From positions 1-63,924 of the forward strand of contig NZ_RXLZ01000024.1 in assembly GCF_003970865.1 (NCBI RefSeq): 63,924 nucleotides of DNA, given 5' to 3'. The notes below the pieces were generated by a model. That model did no database searches, was not told the DNA's origin, and saw nothing but the letters and a program-made list of their open reading frames with translations. Position 1 is the stretch's first letter; each line of letters begins with the position of its first letter. Position numbers and translations under genes: made by a program. This DNA is from Stenotrophomonas maltophilia. Its GTDB lineage: Bacteria > Pseudomonadota > Gammaproteobacteria > Xanthomonadales > Xanthomonadaceae. Shown here one piece after another: positions 43,580 through 50,598 of this stretch.

Positions 43580-44383
43580 TCAGTCCCAGGCCGGGGCCAG
43601 GCCCGGCGGATCGACTTCGCGGCCGTTGCGGTCAAGCGCAGCGATCGCGGCCATGTCATCGGCATCCAGGTGCAGGTCCTGGGCGAGCAGGTTGCTGGCC
43701 AGGTTCTCGCGCTTGGTCGAGGACGGGATGACCGAGTAACCCAGTTGCAGTGCCCACGCCAGCGCGACCTGGGCCACGGTGGCCTGGTGCTTCTCGGCGA
43801 TGGCGGCCAGCACCGGATCCTTCAGCACCTTGCCGTAGGCCAGGGTCATGTAGGAGGTGACGGTGATGCCCTGGTCCTGCAGGAAGGCGGTCAGTGCCGG
43901 ATTCTGCAGGTAGGGGCTCAGTTCGATCTGGTTGGTGACGATCTCGCCGGCGCCGACCACCTCGATGGCCTGCCGGGTCAGCTCGATGTTGAAGTTGGAC
44001 ACACCGATCTGGCGGGTCAGGCCCAGCGTCTTGGCTTCGGCCAGCGCGGTCATGTACTCGCGCAGTTCAATGCCATTGCCCGGCGCCGGCCAGTGGATCA
44101 GCAGCAGGTCGACGTAGTCGGTGCGCAGTTTGGCCAGGCTGTCGCGCAGGCTCGGGATCAGTTTGTCGGCAGCGTAGTTGTCCACCCAGATCTTGGTGGT
44201 CAGGAACAGCTGGTCGCGCGGGACGCCGGATTCGGCGATGGCCTGGCCGACTTCGGCTTCGTTGCCATAGATCTGCGCGGTATCGACTGCACGGTAGCCA
44301 ACCTCGAGGGCGTTGCGCACCGAGTCGATGACGGTCTGGCCGGTCAGGCGGAAGGTGCCGACGCCAAAGGAAGGAACGCTCAT
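43580..44383 (-). CDS. dkgB: Aldo/keto reductase (DkgB-like)
   Basis: The 267-residue TIM-barrel enzyme has all catalytic positions of aldo/keto reductases: Asp and Tyr in [11 protein letters not shown], Lys in FLTTKIW and His in [16 protein letters not shown] and [10 protein letters not shown] bind NADPH phosphate. It is close to 2,5-diketo-D-gluconate reductase B, which also reduces methylglyoxal and other short aldehydes. It is the first gene after the divergent promoter shared with the LysR gene and probably heads a four-gene operon. Confidence 0.9.
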   Translation of the reverse strand: MSVPSFGVGTFRLTGQTVIDSVRNALEVGYRAVDTAQIYGNEAEVGQAIAESGVPRDQLFLTTKIWVDNYAADKLIPSLRDSLAKLRTDYVDLLLIHWPAPGNGIELREYMTALAEAKTLGLTRQIGVSNFNIELTRQAIEVVGAGEIVTNQIELSPYLQNPALTAFLQDQGITVTSYMTLAYGKVLKDPVLAAIAEKHQATVAQVALAWALQLGYSVIPSSTKRENLASNLLAQDLHLDADDMAAIAALDRNGREVDPPGLAPAWD

Positions 44384-44501
44384 GATGGACTCCAGGGACT
44401 TCGTTGAGAGCCGGTGGGCTCGGGACAGGGCGAAGTGTGGGCGCTTTACATTTGTTGATTAAGCCGTGTATACGGGAAACGCTTTTGCGCCGAGGTAAAA
44501 A
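44384..44501. promoter_or_regulatory. Divergent promoter region, aldo/keto reductase operon and LysR gene
   Basis: This 118-base gap contains an AT-rich stretch (TTTACATTTGTTGATTAAGCC, 44438-44464) with T and A spaced as in LysR boxes. It should hold both promoters and the regulator site. No exact operator could be fixed by eye. Confidence 0.5.
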
Positions 44502-45404
44502 ATGAAAACCACCCTGGATGAGCTGAAGGCCTTCGTGGCCGTAGTCGACAGTGGTTCGATCACGGCAGCGGCCGAGGCGCTGGAGCTGACCATCTCGGCC
44601 ACCAGCCGCACCCTGGCGCGGCTGGAGGACAAGCTGCAGACCACGCTGCTGCGGCGGACCACGCGGCGGCTGGAACTGACCGAGGAAGGCGCAGCGTTCC
44701 TGGAGTACGCGCGCACGATCCTGGCCACGGTGGACGAGGCCGAGGAGCAGATGGCCGCGCGGCGGCTGCAGCCGGTCGGGCGCCTGCGCGTGGACGCCGC
44801 CACGCCGTTCATGCTGCACGTGATCGTGCCGTTGCTGGAGGGCTTCCGCGAGCGCTACCCGCAGGTCGAGCTGGAGCTGAATTCCAACGAGGGCATCACC
44901 GACCTGATCGAGAAGCGCACCGACGTGGCGTTCCGCATCGGCGTGCTGCGCGACTCGACCCTGCATGCGCGGCCGATCGGCCATAGTCGCATCCGCGTGG
45001 TGGCCAGCCCCGAGTACCTGCGACGGCACGGCACGCCCACGCGCGTGGAGCAGCTGCGCGAGCACGACCTGCTGGGCTTCACCCAGCCCAGTTCGTTGAA
45101 CGAATGGCCGCTGCAGGATGCCGATGGCGGGCCTTTCGTGATCGTGCCGGCGATCGCTTCATCCAGTGGCGAGACGCTGCGGCAGATGGCGGTAGCCGGG
45201 CTGGGCATCGCCTGCCTGTCTGATTTCCTGACCCGCCAGGACCGGCGTGATGGCCGCCTGGTGCAGCTGTTCGCCAGGCAGACGCAGGAAGTGCGGCAGC
45301 CGATCAACGCGGTGTACTACCGCAACACCGCGCTGGCCGCCCGCATCACCTGTTTCGTCGACCACGTGACGCAGACGCTCGGCCAGCGTCCGTTTGACGA
45401 ATAG
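44502..45404 (+). CDS. LysR-family regulator
   Basis: A 300-residue regulator. The N-terminal helix-turn-helix is FVAVVDSGSITAAAEALELT, followed by LARLEDKLQTTLLRRTTRRL, and the effector-binding domain starts near GRLRVDAATPFMLHV. It resembles the DsdC/DhcR-type LysR proteins that often sit opposite yafC-dkgB. The ATG lies in a short AT-rich stretch. Convergent SMAG hairpins follow it. It probably controls the four-gene operon on the other side of the 118-base gap. Confidence 0.9.
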   Translation: MKTTLDELKAFVAVVDSGSITAAAEALELTISATSRTLARLEDKLQTTLLRRTTRRLELTEEGAAFLEYARTILATVDEAEEQMAARRLQPVGRLRVDAATPFMLHVIVPLLEGFRERYPQVELELNSNEGITDLIEKRTDVAFRIGVLRDSTLHARPIGHSRIRVVASPEYLRRHGTPTRVEQLREHDLLGFTQPSSLNEWPLQDADGGPFVIVPAIASSSGETLRQMAVAGLGIACLSDFLTRQDRRDGRLVQLFARQTQEVRQPINAVYYRNTALAARITCFVDHVTQTLGQRPFDE

Positions 45405-45410
45405 AGATCG

Positions 45411-45561
45411 GTAGAGCCGGCCGCTGGCCGGCTTTCTCCATCTGCGGGATCACTGCAGCTGCCGGCCAGCGGCCGGCACTACCGTTGGCTGCGTCGAGCG
45501 TCTCGGTAGATCCACGCCATGCGTGGATGGCGTGTTCCGGCCGACCCGCGGCCGGTGTTAC
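45411..45561. repeat. SMAG cluster between convergent LysR and MerC-like genes
   Basis: Copies at 45411-45433 (GTAG plus AGCCGGCC/GGCCGGCT), 45460-45482 (inverted, GGCCGGCACTAC end) and 45506-45528 (GTAG plus ATCCACGC/GCGTGGAT). A decayed fourth copy at 45538-45561 (GGCCGACCCGCGGCCGGTGTTACC) holds the TAA stop of the MerC-like gene. Confidence 0.88.
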
Positions 45562-46031
45562 CGGGTGCGCAGCGCGCGCCGGTTACCGATGTGCGCCGCC
45601 GCCAACAACACGCCACCACATGCCGTCGCCACGCCATGCCAGAGCAGCGATTCCTTCAGCGGCAGGTACAGCGAGGCCGACAGCAGCAGAATCGCGCCGG
45701 TGCAGGCCAGCTGCACAGGTCGCCAGCGTCCATGCCGGTGCACCCCGGCCGAGGTACTCGCCAACGCCAGCGACGAGGCCAGCAGCGCGAACAGCCACTC
45801 CCAGCGCGACATCATCAGCAGCAGTGTCATCGCGCCATGGCCGGGATGCTGGAAGGAGCGCAGCGCCATCATCGCTGCCGGCACGAAGGCCAGCAGAAGG
45901 GGCAGGGCGATGCAGTGGGCGGCGCAGGCCAGGGACAGCCAGGCCCCGGCAAGATCGAAGCGGGGGTGCCAGCGTGCCGAAGTTGGCGGCTGGGCCAGGG
46001 CCCTTGCGGGCGTCGTGGGGATGTGGTCCAT
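45558..46031 (-). CDS. MerC-domain membrane protein
   Basis: The 157-residue protein has four membrane helices. The MerC-type metal pair is in LSLACAAHCIALPLLLAFVP (Cys-x-x-x-Cys with histidine), and further helices are LFALLASSLALAS, CTGAILLLSASLYLPL and VATACGGVLLAAAHIGN. MerC moves metal ions, chiefly Hg(II), but chromosomal copies beside Zur sites may carry zinc. The ATG at 46031 lies only two bases from the Zur-like palindrome, so transcription is likely leaderless or the start is slightly inside. Its stop is in a decayed SMAG. Confidence 0.8.
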   Translation of the reverse strand: MDHIPTTPARALAQPPTSARWHPRFDLAGAWLSLACAAHCIALPLLLAFVPAAMMALRSFQHPGHGAMTLLLMMSRWEWLFALLASSLALASTSAGVHRHGRWRPVQLACTGAILLLSASLYLPLKESLLWHGVATACGGVLLAAAHIGNRRALRTR

Positions 46032-46033
46032 AA

Positions 46034-46048
46034 TGTTACATAGTAACA
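46034..46048. promoter_or_regulatory. Zur-like operator between MerC-like and zinc-uptake genes
   Basis: TGTTAC-ATA-GTAACA is a perfect palindrome of two 6-bp arms and a 3-base centre. It has the Zur-box pattern and shares 12 of 15 bases with the site at 11094-11108. It lies within 15 bases of both divergent starts, so one bound repressor would shut both genes. Confidence 0.75.
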
Positions 46049-46063
46049 ATTGGAGCCTCCCCC

Positions 46064-46597
46064 ATGAAGCGTTCTGCTGCTCTTTTCCTGCTGCTGGCTG
46101 CCAGTGCCGCGCAGGCCCATGACATCCGCCAGCACGCACCGCACGTGCACGGCCAAGCGACCGTGGACGTTGCACTGGACCAGCAAACGCTGGAATTCGC
46201 CCTGCAGGCCCCCGGCATCGGCATCCTTGATTTCGAGCGGCCGCCGGCCAATACAGCCGAGCAGGCCGCGCTGGCGCGTGCGACTGCGCTGCTGCAGGGC
46301 GGCAGCTGGGTCACCTTGCCTACCGCCGCGGGCTGCCGCCTTTCAGGCAACGATGCCAAGGCCGAGGGATTCGATGCGACGGCTGCCGCACCGCCATCCG
46401 GTCAGCACCGGCACGCAGGTTTCAGCGCAACGCTGCAGTACCACTGTGCCAAACCTGCCGAGCTGCGGGCGATCGTCGTGCGCCTGCCCGTGCTGTTCCC
46501 GGGCCTGCATGAAGTCATCGTCAACAGTGCAACCGCCAATGGCCAGAACCGCAGTGTGCTGACGCCCGACAACCTGCGCGTGGTGCTGGCACCGTGA
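46064..46597 (+). CDS. DUF2796 (ZrgA-like) periplasmic zinc-binding protein
   Basis: A 177-residue periplasmic protein. The signal peptide ends at AQA, and the mature N-terminus HDIRQHAPHVHGQATVDVAL is packed with histidines. A second histidine cluster, SGQHRHAGFSATLQYHC, lies centrally, and a typical LHEVIVN...NGQNRSVLTP segment near the end. ZrgA of Vibrio, a zinc-uptake protein, belongs to this family. It probably delivers zinc to the ABC transporter coded next. It starts right after the Zur-like operator, and its stop overlaps the ATPase start by four bases (GTGA). Confidence 0.85.
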   Translation: MKRSAALFLLLAASAAQAHDIRQHAPHVHGQATVDVALDQQTLEFALQAPGIGILDFERPPANTAEQAALARATALLQGGSWVTLPTAAGCRLSGNDAKAEGFDATAAAPPSGQHRHAGFSATLQYHCAKPAELRAIVVRLPVLFPGLHEVIVNSATANGQNRSVLTPDNLRVVLAP

Positions 46598-47289
46598 GCG
46601 CGGCACCGGTGATCTCGCTGGAAGACGTGCAGTTCGGCTACGGCATGCAGCTGGTGCTGGATATCCCGCGGTTATGGGTCGAGCAGGGCAGCAGCGTGTT
46701 GCTGCGCGGAATCAGTGGTGGCGGCAAAAGTACCTTGCTGGGCCTGCTGGCGGGCGTACTGCTGCCCGGCAAGGGCCGTGTCGAGGTGGCCGGCCAGGCG
46801 CTGCAGGACATGGGAGGCGCGGCGCGGGATCGTTTCCGTGCCGACCAGCTGGGCGTGATTTTCCAGCAGTTCAACCTGCTGCCGTTTCTCAGCGTGCGCG
46901 ACAACATTGCACTGGGCCTGCGCTTCTCACGCCTGCGCAGCGCACGCATCAGCGGCCCGCTGGATGCCGAGATCGCCCGCCTGCTGCAGGCCCTGCAGCT
47001 GGACCCGGCGCTGATGCAGCGGCGCGCAGGCACGCTCAGTGTTGGCCAGCAGCAGCGCGTGGCGGCGGCACGCGCCCTGATCGGCCGCCCGGCGTTGCTG
47101 CTGGCCGATGAGCCCACCTCGGCGCTCGACCGCGAAGCGGCGACCGCCTTCCTGCAGCTGATGTCCGCGCAGTGCCAGGCGGCTGGCACCACGGTGCTGG
47201 TGGTCAGCCATGACGACAGCCTGCAGCCGTTGTTCGACCGCATCATTTCACTGTCCGAGATCAACCAGGCAGGTGCCGGCCATGCTTGA
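46594..47289 (+). CDS. ABC transporter ATPase (LolD/MacB-type)
   Basis: The ATPase has 231 residues, with Walker A GISGGGKST, Q-loop VIFQQFNLLPFLS, signature LSVGQQQRVAAARALI (LSVGQ rather than LSGGQ) and Walker B LLLADEPTSALD, with the switch histidine in VVSHDD. The arrangement is that of ATPases that pair with FtsX-like permeases. It begins at a GTG overlapping the previous stop and ends eight bases inside the permease gene. It likely powers extraction or uptake of zinc, as in the Zrg operon. Confidence 0.9.
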   Translation: MSAAPVISLEDVQFGYGMQLVLDIPRLWVEQGSSVLLRGISGGGKSTLLGLLAGVLLPGKGRVEVAGQALQDMGGAARDRFRADQLGVIFQQFNLLPFLSVRDNIALGLRFSRLRSARISGPLDAEIARLLQALQLDPALMQRRAGTLSVGQQQRVAAARALIGRPALLLADEPTSALDREAATAFLQLMSAQCQAAGTTVLVVSHDDSLQPLFDRIISLSEINQAGAGHA

Positions 47290-48535
47290 GCTTGCCTGGG
47301 CCAGTCTGCGCAGCCGTGCGTTGAGTGTCGGCCTGACCGTGCTGGTCATCACCCTCAGCGTGGTGCTGCTGCTGGGCGTCGAGCGTGTGCGCACGCAGGC
47401 GCATGAGGGGTTCGCCAGCACCGTATCGGGCGCCGACCTGATCGTCGGTGCGCGCTCGGGACCGGTGAACCTGCTGCTGTACTCGGTATTCCATATCGGC
47501 GACCCGACCAACAACGTGTCCTGGCAGTCCTACCAGGAGCTGTCCGCCTTGCCGCAGGTGAAGTGGGCGGTGCCGTTGTCGCTGGGCGATTCCTGGCGCG
47601 GCTACCGGGTAGTGGGTACCACTGGCGGCTACTTTGAACACTATCGCTATGGTTCCGGTCACGAGCTGGCCTTTGCACAGGGGCGGCCGTTCGATGATCT
47701 GTATGACGCGGTAATCGGTGCGGAGGTGGCACGCGCGCAGAAGGTCGGCCTCGGCGATGAGATCGTGCTGGCACACGGCACGGGCGCGGTCACGCTGGCC
47801 ACGCATGCCGACAAGCCGTTCCGTATTGCCGGCATCCTGCAGCGCACCGGCACGCCGGTGGATTCGTCGCTGCTGGTCTCGCTGCCGGCCATCGAGGCGA
47901 TCCATGTCGACTGGCGATCGGGCGTGCAGCTGCGCAGCCAGCGCGTCAGCGCCGAGCAGGCGCGTCACCTGGACCTGACACCGATCAGCATCACCGCCTT
48001 CATGCTCGGCCTGAATTCGCGCATCGCCACGTTCTCGGTACAGCGCAGGATCAACGAGTATCCGGACGAGGCGATGCTGGCGATCCTGCCCGGCGTCACG
48101 CTGCAACAGCTGTGGCAGTCACTGGGCACCGCTGAGCGGGCGTTGCAGCTGATCAGTGCAATGGTGGTGCTGCTGGGCATGGTCTCGCTGGTGGCGCTGC
48201 TGGTCTCGACCCTGCAGGAGCGGCGGCGCGAGATGGCCATCCTGCGCGCGACCGGCGCGCGACCGGGTTACATCGCTGGCCTGCTGGTGGTGGAGGCGGT
48301 GGCGACCAGTGCGGTGGCCTGCGTGCTGGCCCTGTCGCTGCTGGTGGCCGCCAGCATTGCCGGGCGCGGCTGGGTACTGGCCACCTTCGGCCTGTCGATC
48401 ACGCATGTCTGGCCGGATGGCCGCGAGATGGCCTGGGTGGCAGGCGTGCTGGCGATCAGTGCGGTGGCCGGGCTGGTGCCGGCATTGCTGGCCTACCGGC
48501 GAACGCTAGTCGATGGCCTGTCGCCGGGAGGCTGA
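47282..48535 (+). CDS. FtsX-like ABC transporter permease
   Basis: A protein of 417 residues with the FtsX/MacB layout: helix 1 at about residues 18-38 (VGLTVLVITLSVVLLLGV), a large periplasmic domain of ~230 residues (FASTVSGADLIVGARSGPVN and GTTGGYFEHYRYG), and three helices at the C-terminus, with LQERRREMAILRATGAR between. Permeases of this type pass energy to the periplasm rather than open a classical channel. It overlaps the ATPase gene and precedes the two DUF3299 lipoproteins by two bases. Confidence 0.87.
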   Translation: MLELAWASLRSRALSVGLTVLVITLSVVLLLGVERVRTQAHEGFASTVSGADLIVGARSGPVNLLLYSVFHIGDPTNNVSWQSYQELSALPQVKWAVPLSLGDSWRGYRVVGTTGGYFEHYRYGSGHELAFAQGRPFDDLYDAVIGAEVARAQKVGLGDEIVLAHGTGAVTLATHADKPFRIAGILQRTGTPVDSSLLVSLPAIEAIHVDWRSGVQLRSQRVSAEQARHLDLTPISITAFMLGLNSRIATFSVQRRINEYPDEAMLAILPGVTLQQLWQSLGTAERALQLISAMVVLLGMVSLVALLVSTLQERRREMAILRATGARPGYIAGLLVVEAVATSAVACVLALSLLVAASIAGRGWVLATFGLSITHVWPDGREMAWVAGVLAISAVAGLVPALLAYRRTLVDGLSPGG

Positions 48536-48537
48536 GC

Positions 48538-49089
48538 ATGCGCTGGATGTGGGTATTGCCGATGGCGCTGGCGCTGGCCGCCTGTGAGCGGCCGGCGGAT
48601 ACCGGTGTGCAGGCCCTGCCTCCCGCGCCGGTTGTCGACCGCGATGACCCTGCAGACGTTGCAGAGCAGGAGCTGGACTGGCTGCAGATGATGCCCAAGG
48701 ACGAGCTGGCCGCGCTGGAACGCGGCGAGGGCCCGGAAGTCGAACACAACGGCAACCGGCGCATGCCGCAGTTCGGCACCTTCCGCACCGTGGACACGGT
48801 ACTGCAGCGGCCGGTGCGCCTGCCGGGCTACGTGGTACCACTGGCCAACGCGCAGGACGGGCGGCTGACCGAGTTCCTGTTCGTGCCGTACTACGGCGCC
48901 TGCATCCACGTGCCACCACCGCCACCGAACCAGATCGTGCACGTGGTGCTGCCGCGCCCGATCGACATGCCCGACATGTATTCGCCGTTCTTCCTGGCCG
49001 GTACCCTACGTGCCGAACGGTTGGATGATGATCTGGCCGGCTCCGCCTACACCATGCGCGATGCACAGCTGAGGCCCTATGAACCGTAG
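48538..49089 (+). CDS. DUF3299 lipoprotein, first copy
   Basis: The 183-residue protein starts with a lipoprotein signal (LPMALALAAC). The signature of the family is VVPLANAQDGRLTEFLFVPY, then YGACIHVPPPPPNQIVHVVL, with a fixed cysteine and histidine and a run of prolines. The family occurs in the Vibrio Zrg operon and next to Pseudomonas zinc-starvation ABC genes, so zinc handling in the periplasm is likely. It overlaps the next, homologous gene by 11 bases. Confidence 0.85.
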   Translation: MRWMWVLPMALALAACERPADTGVQALPPAPVVDRDDPADVAEQELDWLQMMPKDELAALERGEGPEVEHNGNRRMPQFGTFRTVDTVLQRPVRLPGYVVPLANAQDGRLTEFLFVPYYGACIHVPPPPPNQIVHVVLPRPIDMPDMYSPFFLAGTLRAERLDDDLAGSAYTMRDAQLRPYEP

Positions 49090-49699
49090 TCATCTGTTGC
49101 TGGCGTTGGGATGCCTGTGGTTGGCGGGCTGTACGGCGCCTGGCGGCGATGCGGTGGTGGTCACGCCGCAGGACAAACCGGCGCCCTCCGCCACCGCCGA
49201 AGCCCCCATCGACCGTTGGGACGCGTTGCGGCCCGACGAAGTGACCTACCAGCGACCGCCGCCGCAGATCGGCCTGTCACGCAATGGCATGGACGGCGTG
49301 GGTGGCCTGATTGACGACACCGGCTCGGGCACGCCACCGGGGCAGGAGATCGACCATTCCAGCCCCGACCGCGCCAAGCAGTTCGGCTCTTCGCGCGTGG
49401 TCGATGCTGTCGATGGTCGCGCGGTGGATCTGGATGGCTACGTGGTACCGCTCGGTACCAACGATGCAGGCCTGGTCGATGAACTGCTGTTCGTGCCGTT
49501 CTACGGCGCCTGCATCCATGTGCCACCACCGCCGCCCAACCAGATCATCCACGTGACCCTGGCGACACCGATCGCACTGGGCGATCTGTGGGATCCGTAC
49601 CGGCTTGCCGGCCGCCTGCAGGTGAAGCGTTTCGACGCGGACATCGCCAGCGCGTCCTACGATGCCGCGGCAGCCACGCTGACGGCGATCCGCAATTGA
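49079..49699 (+). CDS. DUF3299 lipoprotein, second copy
   Basis: A lipoprotein of 206 residues (signal LALGCLWLAGC). It repeats the motif VVPLGTNDAGLVDELLFVPF, then YGACIHVPPPPPNQIIHVTL. It differs from the first copy by a longer linker after the lipobox. The pair probably arose by tandem duplication, each retaining the Cys-x-His core. Its stop overlaps the next gene start (TGATG), so the operon continues. Confidence 0.85.
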   Translation: MNRSHLLLALGCLWLAGCTAPGGDAVVVTPQDKPAPSATAEAPIDRWDALRPDEVTYQRPPPQIGLSRNGMDGVGGLIDDTGSGTPPGQEIDHSSPDRAKQFGSSRVVDAVDGRAVDLDGYVVPLGTNDAGLVDELLFVPFYGACIHVPPPPPNQIIHVTLATPIALGDLWDPYRLAGRLQVKRFDADIASASYDAAAATLTAIRN

Positions 49700-50445
49700 T
49701 GCGCCGACGCTGGATCATGGTTGCCGGGGTGCTGCTGGGTGCAGTGGTGCTGCTGATGTGGTGGCAGCAGCAGCGCGCACCCATCGCGCCGCCGGCGGTC
49801 GCGTTTCCGGCACCGGCGTCCGACGCCAGCCAGCGCATCGAACAGCGCCTGGGTGACGATCACGCGTTCCGCAACGACGTGCTGTTCCTGCTCGCGGCAA
49901 CATTGCGCGACCGCTGCCAGCCATCGCAGGCGGGGCTGCTGGCGCGCATGGCCAATCGTGCGTCACTGCCGGTGCTGGCGGCGGTGAGTGCGGTGACCCA
50001 GCACGATCCTTGGCTGGACCGGCCGATCTACCAGTACATCCAGCATCGCGCCGACGCGACGCAGTGCGGCCAGCCGCTGCAGATGCCGTTGGCCGGTGGG
50101 CGCCGCATGGCCGTGGACATCGAACAGTACGCGCGCACGTTCCCGGACAGCTACTTCGACCCGCAACGCAGCAGCGAACCGCGGGATTTCGGTGGACTGT
50201 CGCTGCAGCAGCGCGCCGGCAACGCCTGCAACAGCGTGGTGTACTCGGTGCTGCCGCTGGGCGGCACCGATTGGCGGTGCAGCAGCCTGCGCGCGAATGC
50301 GCGCTCGCGTGTGCGCGGGCTGTGCGAGGACGAGCTGCAGCGCCAGCATGGGGCAACGGGCGGGGAGCTGGACATGGCCGTAGGGCAGGGCATGCAGGCG
50401 GCCGTGGTATCGGCCATCGCCGCGCTGCCGGAAGACTGCCGGTAA
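49699..50445 (+). CDS. Membrane-anchored periplasmic protein of the zinc operon, unknown family
   Basis: The 248-residue protein has one N-terminal helix (WIMVAGVLLGAVVLLMWW) and a periplasmic body with six cysteines (in RDRCQPSQ, ATQCGQP, GNACNSV, DWRCSS, GLCEDE and PEDCR), probably disulphide-bonded. A basic N-terminus sets the inside. I do not recognise the family. The start overlaps the stop of the second DUF3299 gene, and a hairpin at 50481-50521 follows the stop, so it is the last gene of the operon. A link to zinc is by context only. Confidence 0.72.
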   Translation: MRRRWIMVAGVLLGAVVLLMWWQQQRAPIAPPAVAFPAPASDASQRIEQRLGDDHAFRNDVLFLLAATLRDRCQPSQAGLLARMANRASLPVLAAVSAVTQHDPWLDRPIYQYIQHRADATQCGQPLQMPLAGGRRMAVDIEQYARTFPDSYFDPQRSSEPRDFGGLSLQQRAGNACNSVVYSVLPLGGTDWRCSSLRANARSRVRGLCEDELQRQHGATGGELDMAVGQGMQAAVVSAIAALPEDCR

Positions 50446-50455
50446 ACGTTCAACA

Positions 50456-50521
50456 GTAGAGCCAGGCCATGCCTGACTGGCGGTTCAGCCGAGCAAGGCA
50501 GCCTCTACAAAAGCTGAACCG
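50456..50521. repeat. SMAG palindrome plus 9-bp stem-loop
   Basis: GTAGAGCCAGGCCATGCCTGACTGG (50456-50480) is a degenerate SMAG. It is followed by CGGTTCAGC (50481-50489) and GCTGAACCG (50513-50521), perfect complementary arms, a likely end-of-operon RNA hairpin without a T-run. Confidence 0.7.
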
Positions 50522-50531
50522 GCTGGCTCCG

Positions 50532-50573
50532 ACGGCCATAACTATACAGGACATCCTGTATAGTTATGGCCGT
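50532..50573. promoter_or_regulatory. Perfect 42-bp palindrome, probable TetR operator and promoter
   Basis: Two 20-bp arms, beginning ACGGCCATAACTATACAGGA, are perfectly inverted around the central bases CA. The palindrome is AT-rich within GC-rich flanks and ends 25 bases before the efflux gene start. Its symmetry fits a TetR-type repressor, most likely the one encoded at 52136, and it probably overlaps the promoter. Confidence 0.75.
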
Positions 50574-50598
50574 ACTCCATCCCCCATCAGGTTCTCCC

